Positions 10,981 through 20,763 of a stretch of DNA of 25,212 nucleotides are shown here, one piece after another. This stretch comes from Oehlia diaphana. Taxonomy: Eukaryota > Glomeromycota > Glomeromycetes > Glomerales > Glomeraceae. Location of the stretch: contig QZLH01001681.1 in NCBI GenBank assembly GCA_003833135.1, positions 1 to 25,212 of the forward strand. The letters are read 5' to 3'. The translations under genes were made by a program, and so were the position numbers. Each line of letters opens with the position of its first letter. Positions within the stretch are counted from its first letter, which is position 1. The notes beneath the pieces are model-generated. The model did no database searches. It saw only the letters and a list, made by a program, of their open reading frames with translations, and had not been told where the DNA came from.

Positions 10981-13099
10981 TTAATATTTAAATTTAAGTT
11001 GGAATAGCGATTCTTTATTGCTATTGAAAGGGGATAAATTAAAAAAATCGGCTGTTAACATAAAAATTAATTTAAATCGGTCAAATTATGATCTGATGAT
11101 TACCTTTAATCGAAAATGTTTCCTTGCATTTTACTCTTATATACCAAAATGGTATTCCGGCAAGGATAAATCCAACTGCTGCAAGTGATTGCAACGGAAC
11201 ACGTGCGAAAGGCATTATGATTAAAAATATAGCAACACAGCCAAATATAATAGGTGTGGTAAGCCAAACTTTATACGGTCTATTATTTAATAAAAATTGT
11301 GTTAACGTTTAATATTAACAATTAAATGGTATTATTGATGTATTAACCTTTTTAAATTAGGCTCTCTCCATCTTAATAATAATAATCCGAACGTTGTGAG
11401 GAAATAAAATATCCATGCAGCAACAGAAACGAAATTCAATAATGTCAAAAATGTCCCTGGAATAATCATTGCTATGGTCAACCCTGCTTGCATAGCCAAT
11501 GCTGCAGTAGGAGTATTCCAAGTTCCGTGAACTTTTCCAAAGAAAGTAGGTAAATAACCCTCGCGACCAGCAACATAAATCAACCTTGATCCCGTGAAAA
11601 TACTTCCATTTGCTGCACCAAAACAACTAGCAGCAACGCAAAGAGCAAAAACAATGCCCCCTACATGCCCAAAAATTTTCCTACCAAATTCCTATATAAA
11701 AATCAAAACCATTAAACCCTTAATTACAACCTTACTTAAATCTTTATGAAAAAAAAAAAAAAAATTATACTTACTAACGCTATAGCATTAGTCTTGACAA
11801 CAATAGATGATGGCAACACAGCATAGTAAGCGACATTTGCTAAAGTATAACATACAATCACAATTGGTAAACCAACCATGATCACTCGTGGAAGATCTCG
11901 AGCAGGATTTTTCATTTCTCCAGCAACATAATTTACATTGTTCCTGAACGCAAAATCGCACAAAGAAAATAAAATCTGACTCTTAGTGATTGATAAATAA
12001 TTCTAATGGAGGCAATGCCAACCTTCCCGCTAATAAACTTTAGATATTTGAAAAACTTACCATCCGTCGTATGCCCAAAGACCTAATTTAAACATACGTG
12101 TTTTTAAATGTGTATTCGGTAAACTTTCAATGAAAATTCAAAAGTGATCACACAAGATAACTAACCTGAATAAAAGGCTAATGCATAGTCACTACTTCTT
12201 GTTGAGCTACCTTCAAATATATCCCCATCAAAATTTTTTGTAAGCCCACCTTTACCCAACACAATAAATCCTATTATCGCAATAACCGCTAAAGTGATCA
12301 ATTTCAAGGCTGTAAATATATCTTGCGTTCTAGTGGCTAAACGAACACTATATGCATTTATAAAAGAGATAATGATTATGCATAAAGATGCCACTATTTT
12401 ATTTAGCCAGAGATGAGTTATATCTGAAAGATGTTCTGCATCATCGTTAAAAATTGAATAATAAATCATACGATTTATATATTCTGCAAAAATCACAGCT
12501 ATAATTGCATTACCTCCTGGCTATCCAAGAAATATTGGTTAGAATCGATGATAGCAATGAATTCAAAGTCATTAGTGTATTGAAAAGTTAAAATATACCT
12601 TTAAACAGGTTATGGCCGTCCAACTATATAAGAAAGCAGGTAAACTTCCATATGCATGATTTAAATATGCATGTTCACCACCAGATAATGGAATTTCAGA
12701 TCCTAATTCTGCATATGAAAGTGCTCCAGTGCAGGCTAGAAGCCCACAAATTATCCATACAACTAATGACATTCCAACTGAACCCGCATGTAATGCAACT
12801 GGACCAGGTGATGCAAAAATCCCAGATCCGATCATCAAACCAACCACTAAAGTTAGTCCATTAAAGAATGTTACTTCTTTCTCTAAAGTTGCGGGACGTC
12901 TTTGTGTTTCCGTTAAACTTAACGGTATTAGATGATCATCGAAATCAAAAATTTCGCTTTGCCGTTCACTTGCTTGTATAAACGATTGTTGATCATCGTC
13001 ACTTAGTTCAAAAGAATCGTTACGTTCTGTGTTTAATAAATTACTTTCCTCTGTTGCATCGAAAATAACAGCTGTTGGTTCTTCTTGATTAGCAGACAT
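10981..13099 (-). CDS. Amino-acid permease, APC superfamily, LAT-like, seven exons
   Basis: Membrane transporter for amino acids, probably in the plasma membrane. Exons (minus strand): 13099-12599, 12520-12166, 12082-12061, 11943-11775, 11691-11348, 11279-11104, 11051-10981; all GT-AG, phases close, 545 residues. Residues 1-72 are a polar, acidic cytoplasmic tail. TM1 carries the APC motif GSGIF (91-95), followed by a second helix and the EIPLSGGEHAY segment (135-145). The YDGWNNVNYVAGEMKNP block (290-306) is characteristic of the L-type (LAT, SLC7-like) branch. Twelve membrane helices are expected, and enough hydrophobic stretches are seen. Exon 3 is only 22 nt and encodes the start of the YDGW motif. 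The start at 13099 is the first ATG of the long first exon. Exact substrates cannot be told. The copper transporter lies 367 bp upstream on the same strand. Confidence 0.93.
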
Positions 13100-13425
13100 A
13101 ACTGTTTGTAATAAATATTTTATTATTAATAAAAGAATAAACGGTAACTTTCTGCTATTTATGTTACATAAAAATCTTCGATTTAAATCAAACGTAAATA
13201 GATTGCAGATCAGGTTTATTTCAACAAATTTTTAGGGAACAAAAAAGAATATTTTGGCGTTTTATCGGGAATTAATCAATTTAGTAATTTAGACTTCAAA
13301 AAGTGGGTTAATGAACGTAAAAGATCTGTAAATACTATAAAAATATACCGAATATTTGAAATTAATTTTTTTTTTACTATTTGTATTGTTGTAATTATGA
13401 ATTTTTTTCGGTTAAAATACTACTA

Positions 13426-13442
13426 GGACCCCGGGTCCCGGG
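13426..13442. repeat. Isolated GC-rich palindrome cluster
   Basis: GGACCCCGGGTCCCGGG: two CCCGGG palindromes (13430-13435, 13437-13442) separated by one T, overlapping a 6-bp hairpin GGACCC/GGGTCC (13426-13431, 13433-13438). It is striking in a very AT-rich surrounding and lies 25-40 bp beyond the Ctr stop codon. Confidence 0.8.
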
Positions 13443-13454
13443 CAATACTGATTG

Positions 13455-13460
13455 TTTATT
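13455..13460 (-). terminator. Possible poly(A) signal of the copper transporter gene
   Basis: TTTATT on the plus strand (AATAAA on the minus) begins 7 nt after the Ctr stop codon. It is close but usable, and could be chance. Confidence 0.3.
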
Positions 13461-13466
13461 CACGAC

Positions 13467-14229
13467 TTATGTCCTCTTTTCCTCCTTGGTTTCATTATTG
13501 ATATTTTCAATAACAAAATTACGAGATTCGAGTTCGATTTCATCTCTATAATTGTTATTATTTCCCATTAACACAGAACCTTCTGTAGTGTTAGGTGTAA
13601 TTTCTGATGAAGGGTGAATTGTATATTGTTGGTAAATTCTACAAATAAAATAATTATGTTACTAAAAATTAAATATATGTTAAAAAATCAAAAAATACTT
13701 ACGGAATCGATCGTATATATTCTACGATCAATTGTCCTGTAGTCAAGCCCGTCACCTAGAATTTACAATTAATCAAATTAACATAATTCGTTTCAAATAA
13801 GAATATCAATTTATCAAAATTAATATAATTCATACCACTATAATAAATATTTGTGAGTTCATAGACATTATTAATAACATGTAAGAAAGTCTTAAAGTTG
13901 TTAATATTCCATAACTAAGAGTTTTCACTGCAATCGATTTAAATCTTTTTTGATTTCGATCATACTTTGATTTTTTATGATAATAATAATTTAAAAACCT
14001 TTCACACCAACATATTAATGTGACAAAAATGGATGCAAGTACAAATGAGAATATAGAGTTCACTTGGAAAATGGAAATTTTGGATAAATCTGCTGTATTA
14101 AGTGAATTTTTAGCGAAAATATTATTAACGCAGTTTTTGCTAATATAGATGTTACCTACCATCAGAAAAATAAAGCTTATTGTGATCGAAGTGAGCTGGG
14201 CTTGTATGTTCTGTCATTGTGTCTGACAT
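13467..14229 (-). CDS. Ctr-family copper transporter, four exons
   Basis: Copper(I) permease that works as a trimer in the plasma or vacuolar membrane. Exons (minus strand): 14229-14160, 14092-13836, 13755-13703, 13638-13467; 183 residues. Residues about 18-35 (KLYFSDADLSKISIFQVNS) lead into TM1 (36-53), which ends in the CER motif. A basic cytosolic loop (62-77) follows. TM2 holds the family signature MxxxM (Met95, Met99), and TM3 starts with GxxxG (Gly112 to Gly116). Both signatures are diagnostic of Ctr proteins. The N-terminus is short, with only Met1 and Met5 and three histidines (8, 13, 16), and has none of the Met-rich repeats of high-affinity Ctr1 types. The exon 2 acceptor is a CAGCAG tandem (14095-14090), so one Ala may be included or skipped. 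The hydrophilic tail is Asn/Glu-rich. Confidence 0.85.
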
Positions 14230-15107
14230 TGTAAATATTTATCATTGCTAGAGAACAATGAAAAGAATGACGATTTGAAATTAAGAAATTGGTTTTAGAA
14301 ATGAAATTTAAGCAATACATAATATGAGAAATTATCAAGTTTTTTCTTCTTAATTATAACCAATCATGTCATGCACGACCAATTATTTTTAAGGTTATTT
14401 CACTGAAACGTGATTAGCAGATTAAATAACCAATTAAAGTGTGATTTTAATGCGGATTTTTTCCCAGAAGTACCGGCCGTACCACTCAATGTTCTGTTCT
14501 GCTGCCTTTGATATTTTTTTTTTTTTTTTTTTGTCCTTTTCAAAATGCCTGTATTAGTAATAAAGAATAAAAAATTATTGATTTTATATTTTTATAATTT
14601 TTATGGGACTTTGATTTTGTGACTTTGACATTCAATTGTCCTAATTGTTCTATATTTATCAAAATATGATTGTTTCATACAGTAATTATTACTAGCTGAC
14701 ACGATTGCATAAAAATTTGATTCTATCTAATTATTATTTTTAATTATACCTCCCATGTTAAGATGACATTTATTAACTAATTACAGATTAGATGATTATT
14801 AATTCAGTCTACGCACAGACTTTAAAAAAAAAATAAGATAAAAAAAACACCACACACACAAGCCCCACACTCATATTTTAAACATTACCTTCTTTCAAAT
14901 CTCCCTACTCCCACATTTTGGAGCTGATAAATTTTTCGAACAGTATTTATAGTATTTACGTAATTAACAAAGATAACCGATTTAGCGAGAACTGAACCTA
15001 AGTTTCACCAAGATCGTAGCACAACCATTACGAACATCATCATATATAATATTTCATCATATATTACATAATCATCATATATCTTGCCGATTTAATATAA
15101 ATACGAT
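14230..15107. promoter_or_regulatory. Divergent promoter region between Ctr and the CRN gene
   Basis: 878 bp between two divergently transcribed genes. It contains an 18-nt poly-T run (14515-14532), a short CA-rich stretch (14847-14858), three copies of ATCATCATATAT-like sequence between about 15035 and 15080, and TATAAATA at 15096-15103, the best TATA candidate for the CRN gene. I did not find a copper-response motif I could defend. Confidence 0.45.
15096..15103 (+). promoter_or_regulatory. TATA-like box upstream of the CRN gene
   Basis: TATAAATA lies only 5 nt before the ATG at 15108 but 169 nt before the ATG at 15272. If it is used, transcription would start after the first ATG, which favours the later start with a spliced 5' leader. 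Confidence 0.35.
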
Positions 15108-15190
15108 ATGAATCAATCATCAATACAAACTGAAATCTTCACTCCTGAAAATATAAAAAATATATTATTACATCCAAAATATACAAAAAG
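15108..15190 (+). other. Possible alternative 5' coding exon of the CRN gene
   Basis: ATG at 15108 opens a 29-codon frame ending in TGA at 15195. If a donor at 15191 (GTCTTG, weak) is joined to the acceptor at 15257-15258 (TTTGCAG), the 83-nt exon runs in frame into the CRN start and would add about 32 residues before it. CRN headers in AM fungi normally begin directly with the short hydrophobic header, so the extension may be false. Confidence 0.25.
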
Positions 15191-15271
15191 GTCTTGATAT
15201 TTTACTGAAAGGTTGATTTTTTGACCTTGTTTTTAACTCTCGATTTTCGCGTTTGCAGAGATACCACTATC

Positions 15272-17437
15272 ATGATATATTGTTTTGTAGTAGGTACCGA
15301 CCTTAAGAACTCCTTTGAAATTGAATGCTTCCCAGAAATGAGCATTTCGAAACTAAGGGATGTAATCTATGAGAGGATTAAGGACGATTCTAATTTCAAA
15401 AATTTTGATTCCAACATGTTGAACTTATGGAAGGTGGATATTCCTGGCGATACAAACGACGTTAAAATGAAAACACTTCAAAGCAGAATCCGTTATATGT
15501 ATATAGAAAATATTATTATAAAAGAACTCGGAGGTATAGAGTTGACTCCATTTGATGATGTTGGCGACATCTTTGAGTGTAGCTCCAAGAACATCCGTAT
15601 CATCGTACAACCGCCCGCCACCACCACTGGTAAGTGTCTCCTAATTTTTTATTTCTTGAAAAGACAATTTCGCTATTCTGTTTTCTATATAATGCATTGA
15701 TCACCTTGATCTCTGCTTACGCTTTTTATTAGATCAAGGGTTAGATCAAGAGATCGCCGATTACATTACACAATTTGGCTATCTGCCTCGATTAAGTACG
15801 TATAAGTTGGTATTCATTAATAGCAGTGTTCTATTTCTAACTATCAGCCTTTTTCAGGTGGCCTTGGTGGTACACTGCTACCTCTTGGTGTGAAAGTGGG
15901 ATCTACCAATGAAGGTGTTAATCTTAGTGGTCGTGATCGTGAATTAATCTGTCTAAGAATTGATATCATAAAATCTCTGATCAACGAACTTAAATATAAA
16001 AAAGTCATACTTGTTCGGGCACCTCCCTTTTCTGGAGAAACGTCAACAGCCCAAATTTTGGAGGAAGCTATTCTAATCACAGAGTAATACGAATTTCATT
16101 ACTTTAGGGATCACATATTAATTGGGATACATTTGGAAAGAAATGGAAGAGTATTGTTGGAATAAGTTGGGAAGAGTGGACAGAACAATGCAGAAAAATT
16201 CCATCAATTTTGATAGTAGATGAGGCTCATCTGATTTACGGGAAGGATAAAGAAGTTAGTAATAAAGAATCTGCAGATAAATCTGCAGATCAATTCTGGG
16301 CGACTGTTAAAAGTCTCCTTCAAGAAGTATCATCTATAAATATTATAATGTTTGTGCCATATGGATATAGAAGTTCTAACTGTTCAGGACTTATGACTCC
16401 TGTCATATTACCGGAAAAAAATTGCAAAAGTCTTATCAATTTTTCTCAAGGCGAGTTAAAAACATATGTTAAGAATTACTGTAATAAATGCTTCAAAATT
16501 TTAAATCAGCAAGACGTCATAGAATTATACGAATATATCCATAAGGTAACAGAAGGACATGCGGGTTTGGTTCGCCACATTTTGGGGTCTATAGAAAATG
16601 CATTAAAGAATAAAATTGATAAACTAAACTGGAAAATAATATTCAAGTACTTAAATTCAAAGGAATTTGATTTATCTATCTATAACAACTGCCGCGCTGT
16701 ACCAAATGTTAAATCACTTAATAGGAAACAATTAGAGTTATGTGAAGAAACTTATTTAAATGGAAATCTTTTTTCTCAGATGTGGAGGATGCCATGTTTC
16801 TTGTTAAAACTGGAGTCCTTATAGTTTTGGAGGATAATAGGTATTTAACTTTTGCAGCGCCCCTTCTTAAGCGGGCATTTTTTCAGCAAATTACGGAGTT
16901 AGCAGTAGTATCAATATTATTCCCACAGATTTGTATCAATTTATTGTGAAGATTTTTACAGCAATGTGTAATGATCTAAGTGGGAACATTTTAAGAGAAA
17001 TGCTTGGATTTGGATCTGATGGAAGAATTCTGGAACAAACATGGCAGAAGGAATTTTATAGAATCGGTACACAGGTATTGGGAAAGTATCATTTTTTGTC
17101 ATATGAGGTGGGTTCAGTTTTTGGGTGTGAAGGAAAAATAGATTTTTATGTGGACAAGTTAGACTGGGCAATAGAACTCTTGAGAGATGGTGAAGATATG
17201 GCCAAGCATAAGAGAAGATTTGAACCTGGAGGAGAATATAAAGAGATTGTTAAATATGCAAAGAGTATAACTATTATTGATATTTGCAGTATAGGTAGAG
17301 TTGATACTCGCAATGAAGCAAAAAAGGTTCAGGAAATGAAGGCGGATTTCATATACGTTTCAAGCTCGAAAGATTTTGATGCATTTAAGATAGAGAGTTT
17401 GGGTAAAGAACCCGTAATTATTAGGTTTCAGAATTAG
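15272..17437 (+). pseudogene. Crinkler (CRN) family gene with intact header and broken P-loop/nuclease body
   Basis: CRN proteins pair a ubiquitin-like header with toxin- or nuclease-type C-terminal domains and are abundant in oomycetes and AM fungi, where they are regarded as effectors or conflict proteins. Exons 15272-15629, 15733-15795 and 15858 onward join cleanly. The first about 115 residues form the header (MIYCFVVGTD to IRIIVQPP, with the LWKVDIP segment). Residues 193-204 are a P-loop-like segment with Glu201 where Lys is expected. This frame stops at 16085, giving a 216-residue product. Coding continues from about 16055 in a second frame (broken by TAG at 16105) through a Walker B DEAH (about 16219) to about 16785, then a third frame to about 16888, then a fourth segment to the stop at 17437. 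That last part holds a nuclease-like block (DFYVDKLDWAIELLRDG). The lesions look like small deletions in short repeats. Alternative: the first 216 residues are a functional header-only protein. Confidence 0.75.
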
Positions 17438-17672
17438 TTTATTCCTCAATCAGACAAAGTAATATGTAAGTAACATGTTGTTTCTTTTGAGCAAAATGCA
17501 AAATAATAAGGATGTATTTTGTTATTAATTGCAATGCTTATTCATTTTTGCTATTAAGCGGGAATAATTACAGTAAAATTGATAATTAATTTGTTTCTGA
17601 AACATACAGCTTTTTAATAGTAATTCAATGCAAAAAAGAAAATAAAAAATAAAAAATACGCATCTGTATATA
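17438..17672. other. 3' flank of the CRN relic
   Basis: A/T-rich sequence up to the TTAA bordering the foldback element. No coding signal; no clear AATAAA. Confidence 0.4.
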
Positions 17673-17676
17673 TTAA

Positions 17677-18674
17677 TGTTGTGCCCCAAGTTGATGATCT
17701 GCCCCAAATCTAAATTTCAATTTGGGGCGATCCAACTTAAAATTTCAAATTGGGGCAATACAATTTTATTGCCCAAATTTTAAATTGGAGCAAATTGAGA
17801 TATTGGGCCTGTGGTGCTCCAAGTTAACTATTGCCCAAATTTTAAATTGGGGCAAATTTAGATATTGGATCTGTGGTGCTCCAAGTTAACTATTGCCCAA
17901 ATTTTAAATTGGGGTGATAGTCAACTTGGGGCATCCGGGCTCAATATCTTCAATTTGCTCCAATTTAAAATTTGGGCAATAGTTAACTTGGAGCATCACA
18001 GGCCCGATATCTAAATTTGCCCAATTTAAAATTTGGGCAATAGTTAACTTGGGGCACCACAGGCCCAATATCTCAATTTGCCCCAATTTAAAATTTGGGC
18101 AATAGTTAATTTGGAACACCACAGGCCCAATATCTCAATTTGCCCCAATTTAAAATTTGGGCAATAGTTAACTTGGGGCATCACAGTTTTATTGTAAGCC
18201 ACATTTTAATAGAACACAAATAATAAATTTGAACGGTTAATTACTGTTGAGCTAATTATTCTACAATGAATCTTAATAAAAATCGTATACATATAAACAA
18301 TACAAATACAGAAAATTAATAATATAAACAATAATAAAAATGAATACATAATAATATTATATCAGATATGTGTAAATTAATCAAATATAATTAATATTAT
18401 CTATTAGGTTAATCTGTCGACTGGTATATCAACTTGTAACATCAGAATCATGTGTGCAAAATTTTGTATAACAGTTTCACAAACAAATTGAAAGCCAATG
18501 ATTTTTGATGATCATATAAGTCACATGACCCAAAATCAAAATTTTGGGCAGTAAAATGTCTGTGCCCTATTTTGAAATTTCAAGTTGGATTGCTCAAAAT
18601 TGAAATTTCAATTTCGGGCAAAATGGATCTGCCCCAATTTTAAATTGGGGCAGATCGCAACTTGGGGTACAACA
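17677..18674. mobile_element. Non-autonomous foldback/MITE-like element flanked by TTAA
   Basis: The ends are inverted repeats of about 32 bp: the left end begins TGTTGTGCCCCAAGTTG at 17677, and the right end, read inward from 18674, begins TGTTGTACCCCAAGTTG; both continue into GATCTGCCCCAA. TTAA lies directly outside on both sides (17673-17676, 18675-18678), consistent with a TTAA target as in piggyBac-type elements. Each end also has a subterminal hairpin (right: 18628-18656, GATCTGCCCC with its complement). The core holds inverted tandem repeats (separate entry). Between 18190 and 18530 lies unrelated A/T-rich filler. No transposase is encoded, so it would depend on one in trans. The class assignment is inference. 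Confidence 0.7.
17771..18185. repeat. Inverted arrays of a 62-bp unit (2 forward, 4 reverse)
   Basis: Units starting GCCCAAATTTTAAATTGG at 17771, 17833 and (truncated) 17895 are 62 bp apart. The reverse complement of the same unit recurs with GGGCAATAGTTAA at 17974, 18035, 18097 and 18159, spaced 61-62 bp. The centre is near 17925-17935. The two arms would fold into a long hairpin. The open frame on the minus strand here (17904-18122) is only the repeat translated. Confidence 0.9.
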
Positions 18675-18678
18675 TTAA

Positions 18679-19021
18679 CATGTATTCTACATATAGTGTT
18701 TCAAAATAAAGTTTATCATGAAATCATATAAAATATCAATATAATGAAATAGAAGTTGTACTTTTATTAAAGTTATTTTTAGTGGTTATTCATATATTTT
18801 CTTAATAAAAAATGACATGAACAAATAAAAGTTTAAGAAATTTTCTAATTGAGTAACTTAAAAAAGAAATGAGCGTAACTCATTTTTTTATTAGTTAAAA
18901 AATAGGAAAATTAAAAATCATCAGTATAAGCAAATATCGGTATATACTATATTGCATAGGTTTGGTTATACATTCTATTCTATTTTAATTAAACATATTA
19001 TTATTTTTTATTCTCTAGTTC
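18679..19021. other. A/T-rich stretch between foldback element and nuclease relic
   Basis: No gene, repeat or motif that I can support. Confidence 0.4.
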
Positions 19022-19566
19022 AACTAGTCTTTGGATCTCCATACAATATGACCAAAAACTTTTTTACCCAATCTTCCATATCTTCATTTCAACATATAAT
19101 GACCATTGGTTTTTAATAATTTAAAATTAGATTTTCTTTTATTATCTAATGAATACTCTAAAAAAAAACATTTTTCAGAATCAATTATAATACTAAAAAT
19201 GGTTTTCTTTTTATTTGATAAAGTTGATTCATATTAAACTACATTAATAACATCTTATTGAAAATCTTTAACTTCAGTAATGCCAATTATTCTAGAATTT
19301 TAAATTTAAATTAAAGTAAAATCTACAAATCCATCTGATGACCATTTAGACCTGAAATATTTTTTCTGGATAAATCTTAAATTTATCTTCAAAAAGATTG
19401 GCAAAGAATATGTATTATTAATATTAATTTTAGCTGAATTTATATGTCCTTAAAGTCCTCTTAATTTTTTATATTTTAAATTAAAAATTTTAATATATAA
19501 ATCTGAAAAGTCTTTAACAATAAGAGATGTATTTTCAGAAATGATAAGCAATTCAGTTATAAAGAT
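19022..19566 (-). pseudogene. Relic of a PD-(D/E)XK-like nuclease ORF
   Basis: Read leftward from 19566, one single frame of about 181 codons looks like protein throughout but is cut by about seven stops (mostly TAA, one TGA, one TAG) and no frameshift. It contains a GFVDFTLI segment (Asp codon 19323-19321) and, 15 codons later, GITEVKDFQ (Glu codon 19275-19273, Lys codon 19269-19267). This is the D...ExK pattern of the PD-(D/E)XK fold. Further on are IIDSEKCFFLEYSLD and a closing VFGHIVW. From memory, ORFs with this motif order are multicopy in Rhizophagus genomes, sometimes beside CRN or transposon genes. No ATG or promoter was assigned. Confidence 0.55.
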
Positions 19567-19589
19567 AATCAATAATATTCTAGTACTTA

Positions 19590-20763
19590 CCTATATATGA
19601 AGTCAAATATAATAAATAATAATATTTACTTATTATAAATATTAAAATATATAAAAATAAACTAATAGAAGAGTTAAAGATGATCTTAATTTTACTTGTA
19701 ATTTCAAGTCTTTATTTCAATTTGTGTTAATATATTAGTTTCTTTGCTAATGTCCCTTAAATTAAATAAACAAATTTATTGATATATTGTAATAGGTTTA
19801 TTTTATTGAATTAATTTGAAAAAAAATATACTGTAAAGCAGTATTATCATAGGATATAGATATGGACCTTAGATATCTAAAATAGAACAGTTTACATTTG
19901 TATCCAGATATTTTTAGACACTTTGTTTAAAAAATATGATCATGTGATTTCAAATAAAGATGAGGCAGAATCTTTACATTTATTCTTAAAAAGATAGTTT
20001 TTATATTTATTAAATATTATCAATTTGCTATATCTGATATCTTTTTTAAAATATAAAATAACTATTTATTTTTTATACAATTAACTAATATATTTTATAT
20101 TTTTCTATAACTTAGTGCAGATCTGCAAACATATAATTACAATTCTCAAAAATATTAGACATGTTTCACTTGACAATTAATTATAATATGGGAGATAAAA
20201 ATCTTAAATATGTCTCAGAATATTTGTGTTTGCCTAATTTTAGTAAATACTGTCTGGTATATAATACTGCTGTAAAGGTAGCAGAATAGACATTTTATTA
20301 GAAGTATTTGAATTCTATTCCCTACTTCACTTTTTTTAATTTTTACTTTATTTAAAAACTCCTAATAAAGTGAAGTTAATATTTCATTTATTTAATAATA
20401 ATTTAATATTTATTTTTAAATTTAAAAGATTATATAGATTTTAATTATATGAGAATTTATTTGATCTTCATTTATTTTTTAACTGATTTTTTTTTTCAAA
20501 TTACCTTTAATAAATTTTATCTTGTACTTTTAACATTTTTTCAATTTTCTTACAGAATTTTAGATATATTAGTATATATTCCAAATAAAGTTTATATTTA
20601 TTGTATTTTTTAAGCTCTTAAGCAAAAAAACTAAGAATACCAATATAAGTATATATGTAATTAAAGTTTCTTACAAGCTAACTCATAAGCTAAAAGTACT
20701 TTAAAAATATATTAACTTGCAAGTTAGGCTCACAAGTTAATATATGATTCATGAAGGATACTG
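19590..20763. other. A/T-rich region without a recognised gene
   Basis: No coding frame recognised over 1.17 kb. Two perfect inverted repeats are seen: 20324-20333 with 20367-20376 (ACTTCACTTT, 10 bp), and 20707-20719 with 20733-20745 (ATATATTAACTTG, 13 bp, loop 13). Parts may be decayed transposon sequence belonging to the MULE relic downstream. Confidence 0.4.

Larger units (their letters stand above)
13100..13466. promoter_or_regulatory. Region between copper transporter and permease
   Basis: 367 bp that must hold the permease promoter (reading leftward) and the 3' end of the Ctr gene. It contains an isolated GC palindrome at 13426-13442 (separate entry) and is otherwise A/T-rich. I saw no clear regulatory motif. 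Confidence 0.4.

Noticed and set aside
11357..11626. 89-codon minus-strand ORF
   Set aside because: Alternate frame inside permease exon 5; the true frame carries the membrane helices.
12652..12935. Two plus-strand ORFs of about 70 codons
   Set aside because: Antisense to the first permease exon, where long complementary frames are expected.
16740..16790. Intron ending at TTTTTTCTCAG (16779) as explanation for the frame change
   Set aside because: No suitable donor without removing codons that read as conserved coding sequence; a small indel explains it more simply.
17525..17707. 60-codon minus-strand ORF
   Set aside because: A/T-rich, overlaps the end of the foldback element, no recognisable domain.
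17904..18122. 72-codon ORF on the minus strand
   Set aside because: It is the 62-bp repeat array read through; its peptide merely repeats the unit in shifting frames.
17673..18678. CRISPR-like or satellite array
   Set aside because: Units are contiguous, in both orientations, without unique spacers; the organism is eukaryotic.
19022..19130. WGR-domain fragment (RYGRLGKK)
   Set aside because: The motif match is short; the same frame upstream fits the PD-(D/E)XK relic better as one ORF.
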